A stretch of 13,004 nt of DNA from JACDDK01 sp041747155 (GTDB taxonomy: Bacteria; Actinomycetota; Rubrobacteria; Rubrobacterales; Rubrobacteraceae), in contig JBGTFQ010000216.1 in assembly GCA_041747155.1 (NCBI GenBank), forward strand, positions 1 through 13,004, in the 5' to 3' direction. The position numbers and the translations under genes were made by a program. The notes under the pieces were generated by a model. The model was given only the letters and a program-made list of their open reading frames with translations. It had not been told where the DNA came from and made no database searches. Shown here one piece after another: positions 5,630-12,103 of this stretch; within the stretch, counting starts at the first letter, position 1, and every line of letters begins with the position of its first letter.

Positions 5630-5665
5630 CCTGGAAGGATTGTAGCAGCGGGAAGAAAGTCCGGG

Positions 5666-6289
5666 CTAGATCGAGATGCCGCGTCCTGTCGAATTCGCCG
5701 TCGCTGGAGCACGCCGGCTCAGCAGATACGCGGAGAGCGCGCCACCGAGAAAGCCGAAGAAGTGTCCTGTCCAAGAGACGCCCGGCGTGAACGGCAGCAG
5801 ACCCCAAAGAAGTCCTCCATACAAGATGACGAGCAACACAGACACCAACACCGCCCCGACACTCCGGCTGAAGTAGCCGCGCAGCAGCAAATATCCTAGA
5901 TACCCAAACACCAGTCCGCTCGCCCCAATAGTCAAGCTGTTCGGAGCGCCAAAAATCCAAACGCCGAACCCACCGACGAGCAACGAGAGTGCGGACGTAA
6001 CAACGAAACTTCGTAGCCCGCTCAGAAAGACGAGCAATCCGAGGATGATGAACGGAACCGAGTTGTTAGCGAGATGACCCAACCCGCCGTGCAGAAGAGG
6101 GTGGAGCAAGATGCCATCCAACCCGTCGGCGGATCTGGGTCGTATACCGAACGAGTCCAGCGCACCGCCGAAGAGCAGCAAGTCCAAAATCTCCAGCGCC
6201 CACATCACCAACAAGGCACCGCCCATAATGACCGCGCCCGTCTTCAAGCCGCCACTACTGTAATTTGATCTCTGCATAAACTTAGTCAT
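5666..6289 (-). CDS. Rhomboid-family intramembrane serine protease
   Basis: From ATG 6289 the product has 207 residues and six to seven hydrophobic segments. The catalytic dyad is visible as S124 in 'IGASGLVFGYLG' (GxSG) and H176 in 'SWTGHFFGFLGG'. The N-terminal-half motif 'LLHPLLHGGLGHLANN' (residues 61-76) matches the rhomboid loop and second helix that hold the conserved His and Asn. Such enzymes cleave membrane-spanning substrates within the bilayer. An in-frame TTG at 6316 would add nine residues; both starts have weak ribosome sites, and I prefer ATG. It lies between the nuclease/acidic-protein pair and sufU on one strand, so it is probably co-transcribed. No Suf role is known for rhomboids. 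Confidence 0.88.
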   Translation of the reverse strand: MTKFMQRSNYSSGGLKTGAVIMGGALLVMWALEILDLLLFGGALDSFGIRPRSADGLDGILLHPLLHGGLGHLANNSVPFIILGLLVFLSGLRSFVVTSALSLLVGGFGVWIFGAPNSLTIGASGLVFGYLGYLLLRGYFSRSVGAVLVSVLLVILYGGLLWGLLPFTPGVSWTGHFFGFLGGALSAYLLSRRAPATANSTGRGISI

Positions 6290-6332
6290 TGCAACTCTAT
6301 ACGATAAAGTTTCCAAAGAGTTCCGGGAGAGT

Positions 6333-6629
6333 TCAGGATTCTTGCAAGTTGCCCAACGAAACTGCTTCTTCGTTGCCGCTCACGACAGGACCGGGTGTCT
6401 TTAGATGCTCAGCAATGTGCTCGTGGGATGTTTCTGATTCTTCGGGCATAGGACTGCCGGAAACGGTGTACCATTCGGCGGCTTCGGCGTAGCGTATTCG
6501 GGCGTGGAGGCAGCCGTCTTCGTGGTGGGTCGTGAGTTCTAGCTCCCCGGTGATGGCCCCGGCTTCGTCGGTCATTACGCCGCCGGTGGTGGAGGTAAAA
6601 GTGCTGTGTTGTTCGTCTTTGGCGGTCAC
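6333..6629 (-). CDS. Hypothetical small acidic protein coupled to the HNH nuclease gene
   Basis: GTG at 6629 shares its G with the nuclease stop in TAGTG, giving a 98-residue product and strong translational coupling. A longer frame further upstream only shadows the nuclease gene; a shorter start at ATG 6575 is possible but lacks coupling. The protein has 18 Asp/Glu against 4 Lys/Arg, seven His, no signal peptide and no hydrophobic segment. Residues 25-58 alternate like beta strands ('AITGELELTT', 'GCLHARIRYAEAAEWYTVSG'), and the C-terminal third is disordered-looking. I do not recognise the family. Position and acidity would suit an inhibitor or partner of the nuclease, which is inference. 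Confidence 0.6.
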   Translation of the reverse strand: MTAKDEQHSTFTSTTGGVMTDEAGAITGELELTTHHEDGCLHARIRYAEAAEWYTVSGSPMPEESETSHEHIAEHLKTPGPVVSGNEEAVSLGNLQES

Positions 6630-7318
6630 TACGAGCCGCAGCCTTCGAGCATCTGGTTTAGGGTATCTTTCTCTTGGGGGTTGATGGTTAGGGCGTAGTC
6701 GGACTTTATTAGTGTCCAGCGGGCTGCGTAGTCGCACCACGCGGCTTGGTTCGGCGGCTTCCACGCTTCCGGGCCTTTGTCGCCTTTGGACTGGTTGGCA
6801 TTGTCTTCTACGGAGAGTAGGACGTCGGGGGCGTTGGCGAAGTTTTCGCGTTCGGTGGCATCCCATTCCGAGGCTCCGCTGCGCCAGGCGTTGGCGAGCG
6901 GGACCATGTGGTCTATGTCGATGTCTGAGGGATCTGTGAAGGTGGTGTCCGTGAATGGGTCGAGCCAGTTTCCGGTCTCTACGGAGCAGCTTTCACCGAC
7001 TTGAACGTCTTTGCCGTCCCGGATCAGGGCGGCATCCCGAGCATCGCACGACTCTTGCGGCACGTCCCACCCAAACTCATCCGCGCTACTCCAGTGATCG
7101 AACTCCTCCCGCGAATACCCGGCCATCGAACCAACCGGCGCGACCTCAATGTCCCCCAACGCCGCCCGAGCGGAATCCGCGTTCGGACTCTCACCACCAC
7201 CGGAACCGGACTGCTGGCTGCCTCCGCCCTCCAGGTCGATATTGAGGTAGCCCGCTACGGTGACCACAACCAGTGCAATCGCTATGAGAGCCAGCCGTTG
7301 GATACGCTTGTTGCTCAA
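6629..7318 (-). CDS. Secreted or membrane-anchored HNH (DUF1524-type) endonuclease
   Basis: The 229-residue protein starts with TTG 7318 behind GGAG. Residues 9-24 form one hydrophobic segment (signal peptide or anchor), followed by a Gly/Ser-rich linker at 31-44. The nuclease domain spans about 60-229 and carries 'DIDHMVPLANAWRSGASEW' at 134-152, with the catalytic H137, then 'EDNANQSKGDKGPEAWKPP' at 171-189 and 'WCDYAARWTLIKSDYAL'. This is the arrangement of the extracellular HNH nucleases of actinobacteria, related to the GmrSD C-terminal domain. C91, C111, C195 and C227 could form disulfides outside the cell. It would degrade DNA at or beyond the membrane. It follows the Rieske gene by 25 bases and shares its stop with the next gene. 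Confidence 0.9.
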   Translation of the reverse strand: MSNKRIQRLALIAIALVVVTVAGYLNIDLEGGGSQQSGSGGGESPNADSARAALGDIEVAPVGSMAGYSREEFDHWSSADEFGWDVPQESCDARDAALIRDGKDVQVGESCSVETGNWLDPFTDTTFTDPSDIDIDHMVPLANAWRSGASEWDATERENFANAPDVLLSVEDNANQSKGDKGPEAWKPPNQAAWCDYAARWTLIKSDYALTINPQEKDTLNQMLEGCGS

Positions 7319-7342
7319 AATTTCTCCATCCAGCTAGAGTAC

Positions 7343-7357
7343 GCTACCGGCGGTAGC
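7343..7357 (-). repeat. Short perfect inverted repeat at the Rieske stop codon
   Basis: GCTACCG and CGGTAGC flank a single G. The repeat includes the Rieske gene's stop and falls in the 25-base gap before the nuclease gene. In RNA only about five pairs would form. No T-run follows, so any effect on downstream expression would be modest. Confidence 0.3.
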
Positions 7358-7688
7358 CGCGCACTTTTACTTTTTTCTCGTTCAGGGCGACGTAGACTTG
7401 TCCGTCTTCGATCTTTACTTCGTGCGTCGGGACGGGCTTGACGGCTGGCAGGCTCTTGGGTTGGCCGGTCTTGGTATCGAAGGTCGCGCCGTGCAGGGGA
7501 CACCGGATGAGATCCCCTTCCAAACCACCTTCGGTGAGGTGCGCGAAGGCGTGCGTACAGACATCTTCAAGAGCGAGAAATTCCCCGCCCACGTTGCACA
7601 GAGCCACGTAGCGGCCCTCGACTTCATACTGTTTCGTCTCGCCGGATCCCAACTCACTCGTTGGGCCAAGTTTGTGGAACTCGGGCAT
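7344..7688 (-). CDS. Rieske [2Fe-2S] ferredoxin of the suf cluster
   Basis: The 114-residue protein is a single Rieske domain. It has C44-T-H46 and C63-P-L-H66 separated by 16 residues, which supply the two Cys and two His cluster ligands. The size and the 'CPLHGATFDTKTGQP' box fit the soluble ferredoxins of non-haem oxygenase systems. A basic tail (KKVKVRGYRR) is unusual. It starts three bases after the sufD stop with no ribosome site of its own, so translation is probably coupled to sufD. Rieske ferredoxins are common companions of sufBD in actinobacteria. An electron-transfer role in cluster assembly or repair is plausible but not shown by the sequence. Confidence 0.92.
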   Translation of the reverse strand: MPEFHKLGPTSELGSGETKQYEVEGRYVALCNVGGEFLALEDVCTHAFAHLTEGGLEGDLIRCPLHGATFDTKTGQPKSLPAVKPVPTHEVKIEDGQVYVALNEKKVKVRGYRR

Positions 7689-7691
7689 TGT

Positions 7692-9053
7692 TTAGGAGAC
7701 CCGGCTCTCGAAGCCCAGCCCGATCTTCCCCTCTATAGCCCGGTCTAGCTTCTCCTTCAGACCCTTCAACGGAACCCTACTCGTGATCTCCCCAAAGAAC
7801 CCGAAGACGACGAGTTTCTCAGCTTCGCGGCGCGGGATGCCGCGGCTCATGAGATAGAACAACTCCGTCTCGTCCACCTGGCCCGTCGTGGAGCCGTGCG
7901 AGCATTTTACGTCGTCCGCCATGATCTCCAGGTTCGGCAACGAGACCGCGAAGGCATCATCCGTCCCCAGAATAAGGTTCCGGTTCGTCTGGTAAGCGTC
8001 CGTCTTCTGCGCCCCCGGCTCCACCCGGATCAGACCAGAGAACACCGCGAGCGACTCATCGCGCAACGCGCCCTTGTACAAGAGATCCGAGTGTGCGTTG
8101 GCGGAGATGTGATCCTGCAGAGTGTGATGATCAAGAACCTGGTTCTGGTCCGCGAAGTAAATTCCGAGCATCTCCGAATCGCTGCCGGTGGCCGTCAGGC
8201 CAGCCTCCACGTTGGTGCGCGAAAGCTGCGCCCCGAAAGAGACTACGAGGCTCTTCATCGTCGCATCCTTGCCGGTCTCGCTGCGGATGGTGTTGAAGTG
8301 CAGCACGTTTCGCTCCCAGTTCTGCAGAGAAACGTAGCGCAGCGTCGAACCTTCGCCAACGTACAACTCGACCGCGCCGTTGGAGAACGCCGGGTCTTCG
8401 GCATCGGCTGAGGCGTACTCGTCGATGTAGGTAACGGAGGAGCCTTCCTCCACGATCACCAGCGTGCGAGGCATTATGGAGCCAACCACATCCAGCCACC
8501 GGTAACTCTGGATCGGCACCTCAATATCCACACCGCGAGGTACGTACAAGAACGAACCACCCGCGAAAGCCGCCGCCGACAACGCCGCGAACTTGTCGTA
8601 GTTCTCCGGCACTAGCCCGAAAAGCTTGTCCTTCACAAGGTCTTCGTGCTCGGAGAGCGCGGTGTGCAGGTCCGTGAAGATGACGCCCTTGCTCGAAAGT
8701 TCCTCATCTACACGGCTGAAAGCCGTCTCTGAGTTGTGCTGCACGAGCAACGCGGAGTTCTCTTCGCCCTCGTCGATCAGGTTTTTTACCGCTTCGGGGA
8801 GGTCACTCTCACTAGCGGCATCCGGGCTTGCGGCGTAGGGGAGGAAGTCCTCTATTCGCACGTCGGAGATGTCCGTGTAACGCCACGCCTCATCGCGCAG
8901 ACTTGGCATCGGTAACCGCTCGAAGGCTTCCCAAGCGTGGAGGCGTTTCTCCGTCAGCCACCCCGGCTCATTCTTTAGCGAGGACAGAGCTTTCACCGTC
9001 TCTTGACTCATTCCCTTACTTTTTAGAATTTCCGGCACGCCGTTCGCGCTCAT
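7692..9053 (-). CDS. sufD: Fe-S cluster assembly protein SufD
   Basis: The 453-residue product matches SufD in length and organisation: a variable N-terminal helical region with 'NEPGWLTEKRLHAWEAFERLPMP', a beta-helix core with 'AGGSFLYVPRGVDIEVPIQSY' (residues 164-184), and the C-terminal 'DDVKCSHGSTTGQVDETELFYL' at 380-401. C384 and H386 correspond to the C358/H360 site of E. coli SufD implicated in cluster formation with SufB. It forms the SufB-SufC2-SufD scaffold in the cytoplasm. The start ATG 9053 follows AGAAAGG. It comes 51 bases after the stress-protein gene rather than directly after sufB, which is unusual. Confidence 0.96.
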   Translation of the reverse strand: MSANGVPEILKSKGMSQETVKALSSLKNEPGWLTEKRLHAWEAFERLPMPSLRDEAWRYTDISDVRIEDFLPYAASPDAASESDLPEAVKNLIDEGEENSALLVQHNSETAFSRVDEELSSKGVIFTDLHTALSEHEDLVKDKLFGLVPENYDKFAALSAAAFAGGSFLYVPRGVDIEVPIQSYRWLDVVGSIMPRTLVIVEEGSSVTYIDEYASADAEDPAFSNGAVELYVGEGSTLRYVSLQNWERNVLHFNTIRSETGKDATMKSLVVSFGAQLSRTNVEAGLTATGSDSEMLGIYFADQNQVLDHHTLQDHISANAHSDLLYKGALRDESLAVFSGLIRVEPGAQKTDAYQTNRNLILGTDDAFAVSLPNLEIMADDVKCSHGSTTGQVDETELFYLMSRGIPRREAEKLVVFGFFGEITSRVPLKGLKEKLDRAIEGKIGLGFESRVS

Positions 9054-9104
9054 ATAAAACCTTTCTGAATGTTGCTACTGATCTAAATCCGTGCGATTCT
9101 GCCT

Positions 9105-9548
9105 CTAGACGCGGGGCTCTTCCTCGCGAACGACCATCACGGGACAATGAGCGTGGCGCACAACATCTTCGGCAACGTTGCCCATTACGGCGCGCTTCCA
9201 GTTGCTCTGTCCACGACTGCCGATGACGACGAGACCCACGTTCTGGCTCTCGCTCAGGATGACAATCTCCTCGGCCTCGTTGCCCGCCCGGAGGTGAGAC
9301 TCGGTGACAAAGCCACCAGCGTCCTCTATCCGCCGCACTTGTGCTTGGACCAGGTCTCGCGCTGCTTGGCTGATGCGGTCAGGGTCTATCTCTACGTCGG
9401 CCATAAAGTTGGGTACGTCGATGTCCACGTGCATCACGTGCAACTCTGAGTCCGTTTTCTGAGCCAGCTCGGACGCCGCTTTGGCTGCGGCTTCGGCGCT
9501 TTCGGAGCCATCTATCGCCAGCAGGATCTTGGTTGGGAAAACGCTCAT
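9105..9548 (-). CDS. Universal stress protein (UspA family) between sufB and sufD
   Basis: The 147-residue protein is a single Usp domain. It begins 'KILLAIDGSESAEAAAKAA' (residues 7-25) with the family's conserved aspartate after the first strand. It ends with the nucleotide-binding loop G110-x2-G113-x9-G123 followed by N124, where ATP-binding members have Ser or Thr, then 'VVRHAHCPVMVVRE'. ATP binding is likely but slightly atypical. Start ATG 9548 has a strong AGGAG. Usp proteins respond to oxidative and nutrient stress by unclear means. Placement between sufB and sufD, with a hairpin in its leader, suggests co-regulation with Fe-S assembly under stress. Confidence 0.93.
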   Translation of the reverse strand: MSVFPTKILLAIDGSESAEAAAKAASELAQKTDSELHVMHVDIDVPNFMADVEIDPDRISQAARDLVQAQVRRIEDAGGFVTESHLRAGNEAEEIVILSESQNVGLVVIGSRGQSNWKRAVMGNVAEDVVRHAHCPVMVVREEEPRV

Positions 9549-9569
9549 CTCTTACTCCTTCGTACAAAC

Positions 9570-9597
9570 GGGGCGGACTCTCGGGAGAGCCCGCCCC
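9570..9597 (-). terminator. Strong hairpin between sufB and usp, possible attenuator
   Basis: GGGGCGG (9570-9576) pairs with CCGCCCC (9591-9597), and CTCT (9578-9581) pairs with AGAG (9586-9589) around a 4-base loop, with one A-C mismatch. The G/C-rich 11-pair stem lies 20 bases before the stress-protein start. On the minus strand GTTTGTACG follows, a poor U-tract. It could give partial termination or protect the 3' end of sufCB mRNA. Confidence 0.45.
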
Positions 9598-9632
9598 AGC
9601 GAAATTGCTTCGATACTACTAACCTGCCGAGC

Positions 9633-11045
9633 TTAACCGACCGAGCCTTCCATCTCCAGTTGGATCAGGCGGTTTAGCTCGATGGCGTACTCGAGCGGAA
9701 GCTCCTTGGCTATCGGCTCGATGAAGCCGTTGACGACCATCGCGATAGCTTCTTCCTCCGAGAGTCCGCGGCTCATGAGATAGAAGAGCTGATCCTCGCC
9801 GACCTTGGAGACCGTGGCCTCGTGCTCGGTGTTGACCTTCTTCTCTTCGATCTCGATGTACGGGTACGTGTCCGTCCGGGCCTGCTCGTCCAGCAACAGT
9901 GCGTCACACTCGACGCGGCTCTTGGAGTTGACCGCGCCCTCGTGCACCTTCAGCAACCCACGATACGTCGAACGCCCGGTCCCCTTGGAGATGGACTTGG
10001 AGGTGATGAGCGAAGAAGTGTTCGGGGCCGCGTGTACGACCTTGCCGCCCGCGTCCTGATGCTGTCCGTCACCAGCGTAGGCGACCGAGAGGATCTCACC
10101 TCGCGCGCCTTCGCCCGTCAGGTAGACCGCCGGGTACTTCATCGTAAGCTTGGACCCGAGGTTCCCATCAACCCACTCTACAGTAGCGTTCTCTTCGGCC
10201 ACGGCTCGCTTGGTAACGAGATTGTATGTGTTGTGCGACCAGTTCTGGATGGTCGAGTACCGGATGCGAGCGCCCGGCTTGGCTATAAGCTCCACGACCG
10301 CCGAGTGCAGCGAGTTGGCGGTGTACGTCGGGGCCGTGCAACCCTCGATGTAATGGACCGAAGAGCCTTCATCGGCGATGATAAGCGTCCGCTCGAACTG
10401 GCCCATGTTCTCCGCGTTTATGCGGAAGTACGCCTGCAGCGGGATGTCGATGTGAACCCCCGGCGGAACGTACACGAACGACCCGCCCGACCAGACAGCC
10501 GAGTTGAGCGCGGAGAACTTGTTGTCGTCGTAAGGGATGATAGTCCCGAAGTATTCTTTGACGACATCTTCGTGCTCGCGCAGCCCACCGTCCATGTCCA
10601 TGAAGATGACGCCGGCCTTCTCCCACTCTTCCTTCAGCGAGTGGTAGACGACCTCGGACTCGTACTGCGCCCCGACGCCCGCGAGCGTATCGCGCTCGGC
10701 CTGCGGGATGCCCAGTTTCTCGAACGTGTTCTTGATGTCGTCCGGCACATCATCCCAGGTGCGGCCCTGGTTCTCCATCGGACGGATGTAGTAGTAGATC
10801 TCATCGAAGTCCAACTCCGAGAGGTCGCCACCCCACTGCGGGGTCGGCTTGGCGAAGAACGACTCCAGCGCCTTCAGGCGGTATTCAAGCATCCACTCCG
10901 GCTCGTTCTTGTGCTTGGAGATCATGGCGACGATCTCCGCGTCGACACCCTTGCGAGGCGTCTTGAAGAAGTACTCCTCCGGGTCGTGGAAGCCGTACTT
11001 GTACTCGTCTAGCCCAAGCTCCTGAATCGTCTTGTCTTCCGGCAT
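9633..11045 (-). CDS. sufB: Fe-S cluster assembly protein SufB
   Basis: The 470-residue product is a full-length SufB. The N-terminal region has 'YKYGFHDPEEYFFKTPRKG' and 'NEPEWMLEYRLKALESF'. The core has 'SGGSFVYVPPGVHIDIPLQA' (186-205), 'SSVHYIEGCTAP' with C236, and 'NSKSRVECDALLLDEQARTD' with C380. The C-terminus has 'NTEHEATVSKVGEDQLFYL' with H408 and E409. C236 and C380/H408/E409 lie at the positions linked to sulfur transfer and cluster building in E. coli SufB. It is the main scaffold subunit and binds SufC and SufD. It begins 14 bases after sufC, with an A/G-rich ribosome site, and is clearly in the same transcript. Confidence 0.97.
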   Translation of the reverse strand: MPEDKTIQELGLDEYKYGFHDPEEYFFKTPRKGVDAEIVAMISKHKNEPEWMLEYRLKALESFFAKPTPQWGGDLSELDFDEIYYYIRPMENQGRTWDDVPDDIKNTFEKLGIPQAERDTLAGVGAQYESEVVYHSLKEEWEKAGVIFMDMDGGLREHEDVVKEYFGTIIPYDDNKFSALNSAVWSGGSFVYVPPGVHIDIPLQAYFRINAENMGQFERTLIIADEGSSVHYIEGCTAPTYTANSLHSAVVELIAKPGARIRYSTIQNWSHNTYNLVTKRAVAEENATVEWVDGNLGSKLTMKYPAVYLTGEGARGEILSVAYAGDGQHQDAGGKVVHAAPNTSSLITSKSISKGTGRSTYRGLLKVHEGAVNSKSRVECDALLLDEQARTDTYPYIEIEEKKVNTEHEATVSKVGEDQLFYLMSRGLSEEEAIAMVVNGFIEPIAKELPLEYAIELNRLIQLEMEGSVG

Positions 11046-11059
11046 ATCCTATCCCTTCC

Positions 11060-11812
11060 CTAGCTCTGCGTTCCGGCGCCGAATTCCTGGCGCACCCAAT
11101 CGTAGCCCTTGTCCTCTAGCTCCAGTGCCAAATCCTTGCCGCCGCTCGTCACGATGCGGCCTTCGAGCATTACGTGGATGTGATCCGGCTCAATGTACCG
11201 CAGTATCCGGTTGTAGTGCGTGATAACGATCGCGCTGAAGTCTGGCCCGCGCAGCTCGTTGACACCCTTACTAACAACCTGCAAAGCGTCGATATCCAGC
11301 CCGGAGTCGGTCTCGTCCATGATGGCGAGCTTCGGCTCCAGCATGAGCATCTGGAGGATCTCATTGCGCTTCTTCTCGCCGCCGGAGAATCCTTCGTTGA
11401 GATACCGCTCGGCGAACTTGGGGTCCATCTGCATGACCTTCATCTTCTCTTGCAGCAGCTTGTACATCTCCATTATGGGAAGATCTTCCTCCCGCACGGA
11501 GTTGACCGCCGTCCGCAGGAAGTTCGCTACGGAAACGCCGGGAACCTCACTCGGATACTGAAACGCGAGGAACATACCGAGTTGCGCTCGCTCATCGGCT
11601 TCGAGCTCGAAGATGTCCTGATCCATGAACGTAATGCTGCCGCCGGTAACTTCGTACCGCGGATGGCCCATCAGCACGTTCGATAGAGTGCTCTTACCCG
11701 AACCGTTGGGACCCATGATCGCATGGATCTCACCTTTGTTTACTTCGAGGTCCAGACCCTTCAGGATCTCCTGACCCTCGATCTCCGCTCGCAAACCTTC
11801 AATCTTTAACAT
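11060..11812 (-). CDS. sufC: Fe-S cluster assembly ATPase SufC
   Basis: The 250-residue ABC-type ATPase has Walker A GPNGSGKST (34-42), the Q-loop 'FLAFQYPSEVPGVSVANFLR' with Q85, the signature FSGGE (142-146), Walker B LAIMDE (162-167) and the switch histidine H199 in 'IVITHYNRIL'. The Q-loop 'QYP.E.PGV' and 'ETDSGLDIDAL' are typical of SufC rather than of transporters. It is soluble, dimerises on SufB and SufD, and uses ATP to drive the rearrangement needed for cluster assembly. It is the first gene of the cluster. ATG 11812 follows CAGGGATTAG. No SufR-type regulator gene lies upstream, unlike many actinobacterial suf operons. Confidence 0.97.
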   Translation of the reverse strand: MLKIEGLRAEIEGQEILKGLDLEVNKGEIHAIMGPNGSGKSTLSNVLMGHPRYEVTGGSITFMDQDIFELEADERAQLGMFLAFQYPSEVPGVSVANFLRTAVNSVREEDLPIMEMYKLLQEKMKVMQMDPKFAERYLNEGFSGGEKKRNEILQMLMLEPKLAIMDETDSGLDIDALQVVSKGVNELRGPDFSAIVITHYNRILRYIEPDHIHVMLEGRIVTSGGKDLALELEDKGYDWVRQEFGAGTQS

Positions 11813-11859
11813 CTAATCCCTGCCGTTCGCTTATGTAAATACTTTGCTACAGCACGCCT

Positions 11860-11888
11860 ATTAAATCACAGCCCCAACACCCTCACAA
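11860..11888 (-). promoter_or_regulatory. Candidate promoter of the suf cluster
   Basis: On the minus strand TTGTGA (plus 11883-11888, four of six) and TTTAAT (plus 11860-11865, five of six) are 17 bases apart. Transcription would begin near 11853 and leave a leader of about 40 bases before sufC. The inverted repeat ACGT-AA-ACGT (11888-11897) abuts the -35 box and could bind a regulator. Confidence 0.5.
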
Positions 11889-11953
11889 CGTAAACGTATC
11901 ACGACCAATAACTTTTCCTAAAATCCCCCAAAACCCGCTCTATAAAAGAATTT

Positions 11954-11969
11954 CGTGACCTGAATCACG
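11954..11969. promoter_or_regulatory. CRP/FNR-like palindrome upstream of sufC
   Basis: CGTGA-N6-TCACG is a perfect 5-bp inverted repeat with six-base spacing, one substitution per arm from the TGTGA-N6-TCACA consensus of CRP/FNR regulators. It lies about 108 bases upstream of the predicted suf transcription start. A second possible -10 (TATAGA on the minus strand, plus 11939-11944) lies closer to it, so a regulated upstream promoter may exist. Confidence 0.45.
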
Positions 11970-12042
11970 CTACATTTGAGCTACCTGACACCCGTTCTCA
12001 GCACGCCACGCAGCACCCTGCTTGTAACACCAAAAACCGTCG

Positions 12043-12088
12043 AAAAATAGCCCCTGTCGGGAGTCGTTCCCAATAAGAACAGTCGGGC
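12043..12088 (-). terminator. Candidate intrinsic terminator of the NotI-like gene
   Basis: On the minus strand, GCCC (plus 12085-12088), a two-base bulge and CTGT (79-82) pair with ACAG (12054-12057) and GGGC (12050-12053). TATTTTT (plus 12043-12049) follows directly. The loop is long but contains a small internal GTTC/GAAC stem. The structure begins about 15 bases after the gene's stop and separates it from the suf promoter. Confidence 0.5.
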
Positions 12089-12103
12089 CGTCTTGCGTTT
12101 CAC

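Noticed and set aside
6630..6866. Upstream extension of the small acidic protein
   Set aside because: It lies wholly inside the nuclease gene in another frame and is Arg/Pro-rich, unlike the acidic protein. The TAGTG-coupled start explains the gene better.
9822..11012. Plus-strand open frame of 396 codons opposite sufB
   Set aside because: It is antisense to a full-length, motif-rich SufB. Its product is Arg/Val/Asp-rich low-complexity sequence of the kind produced opposite high-GC genes.
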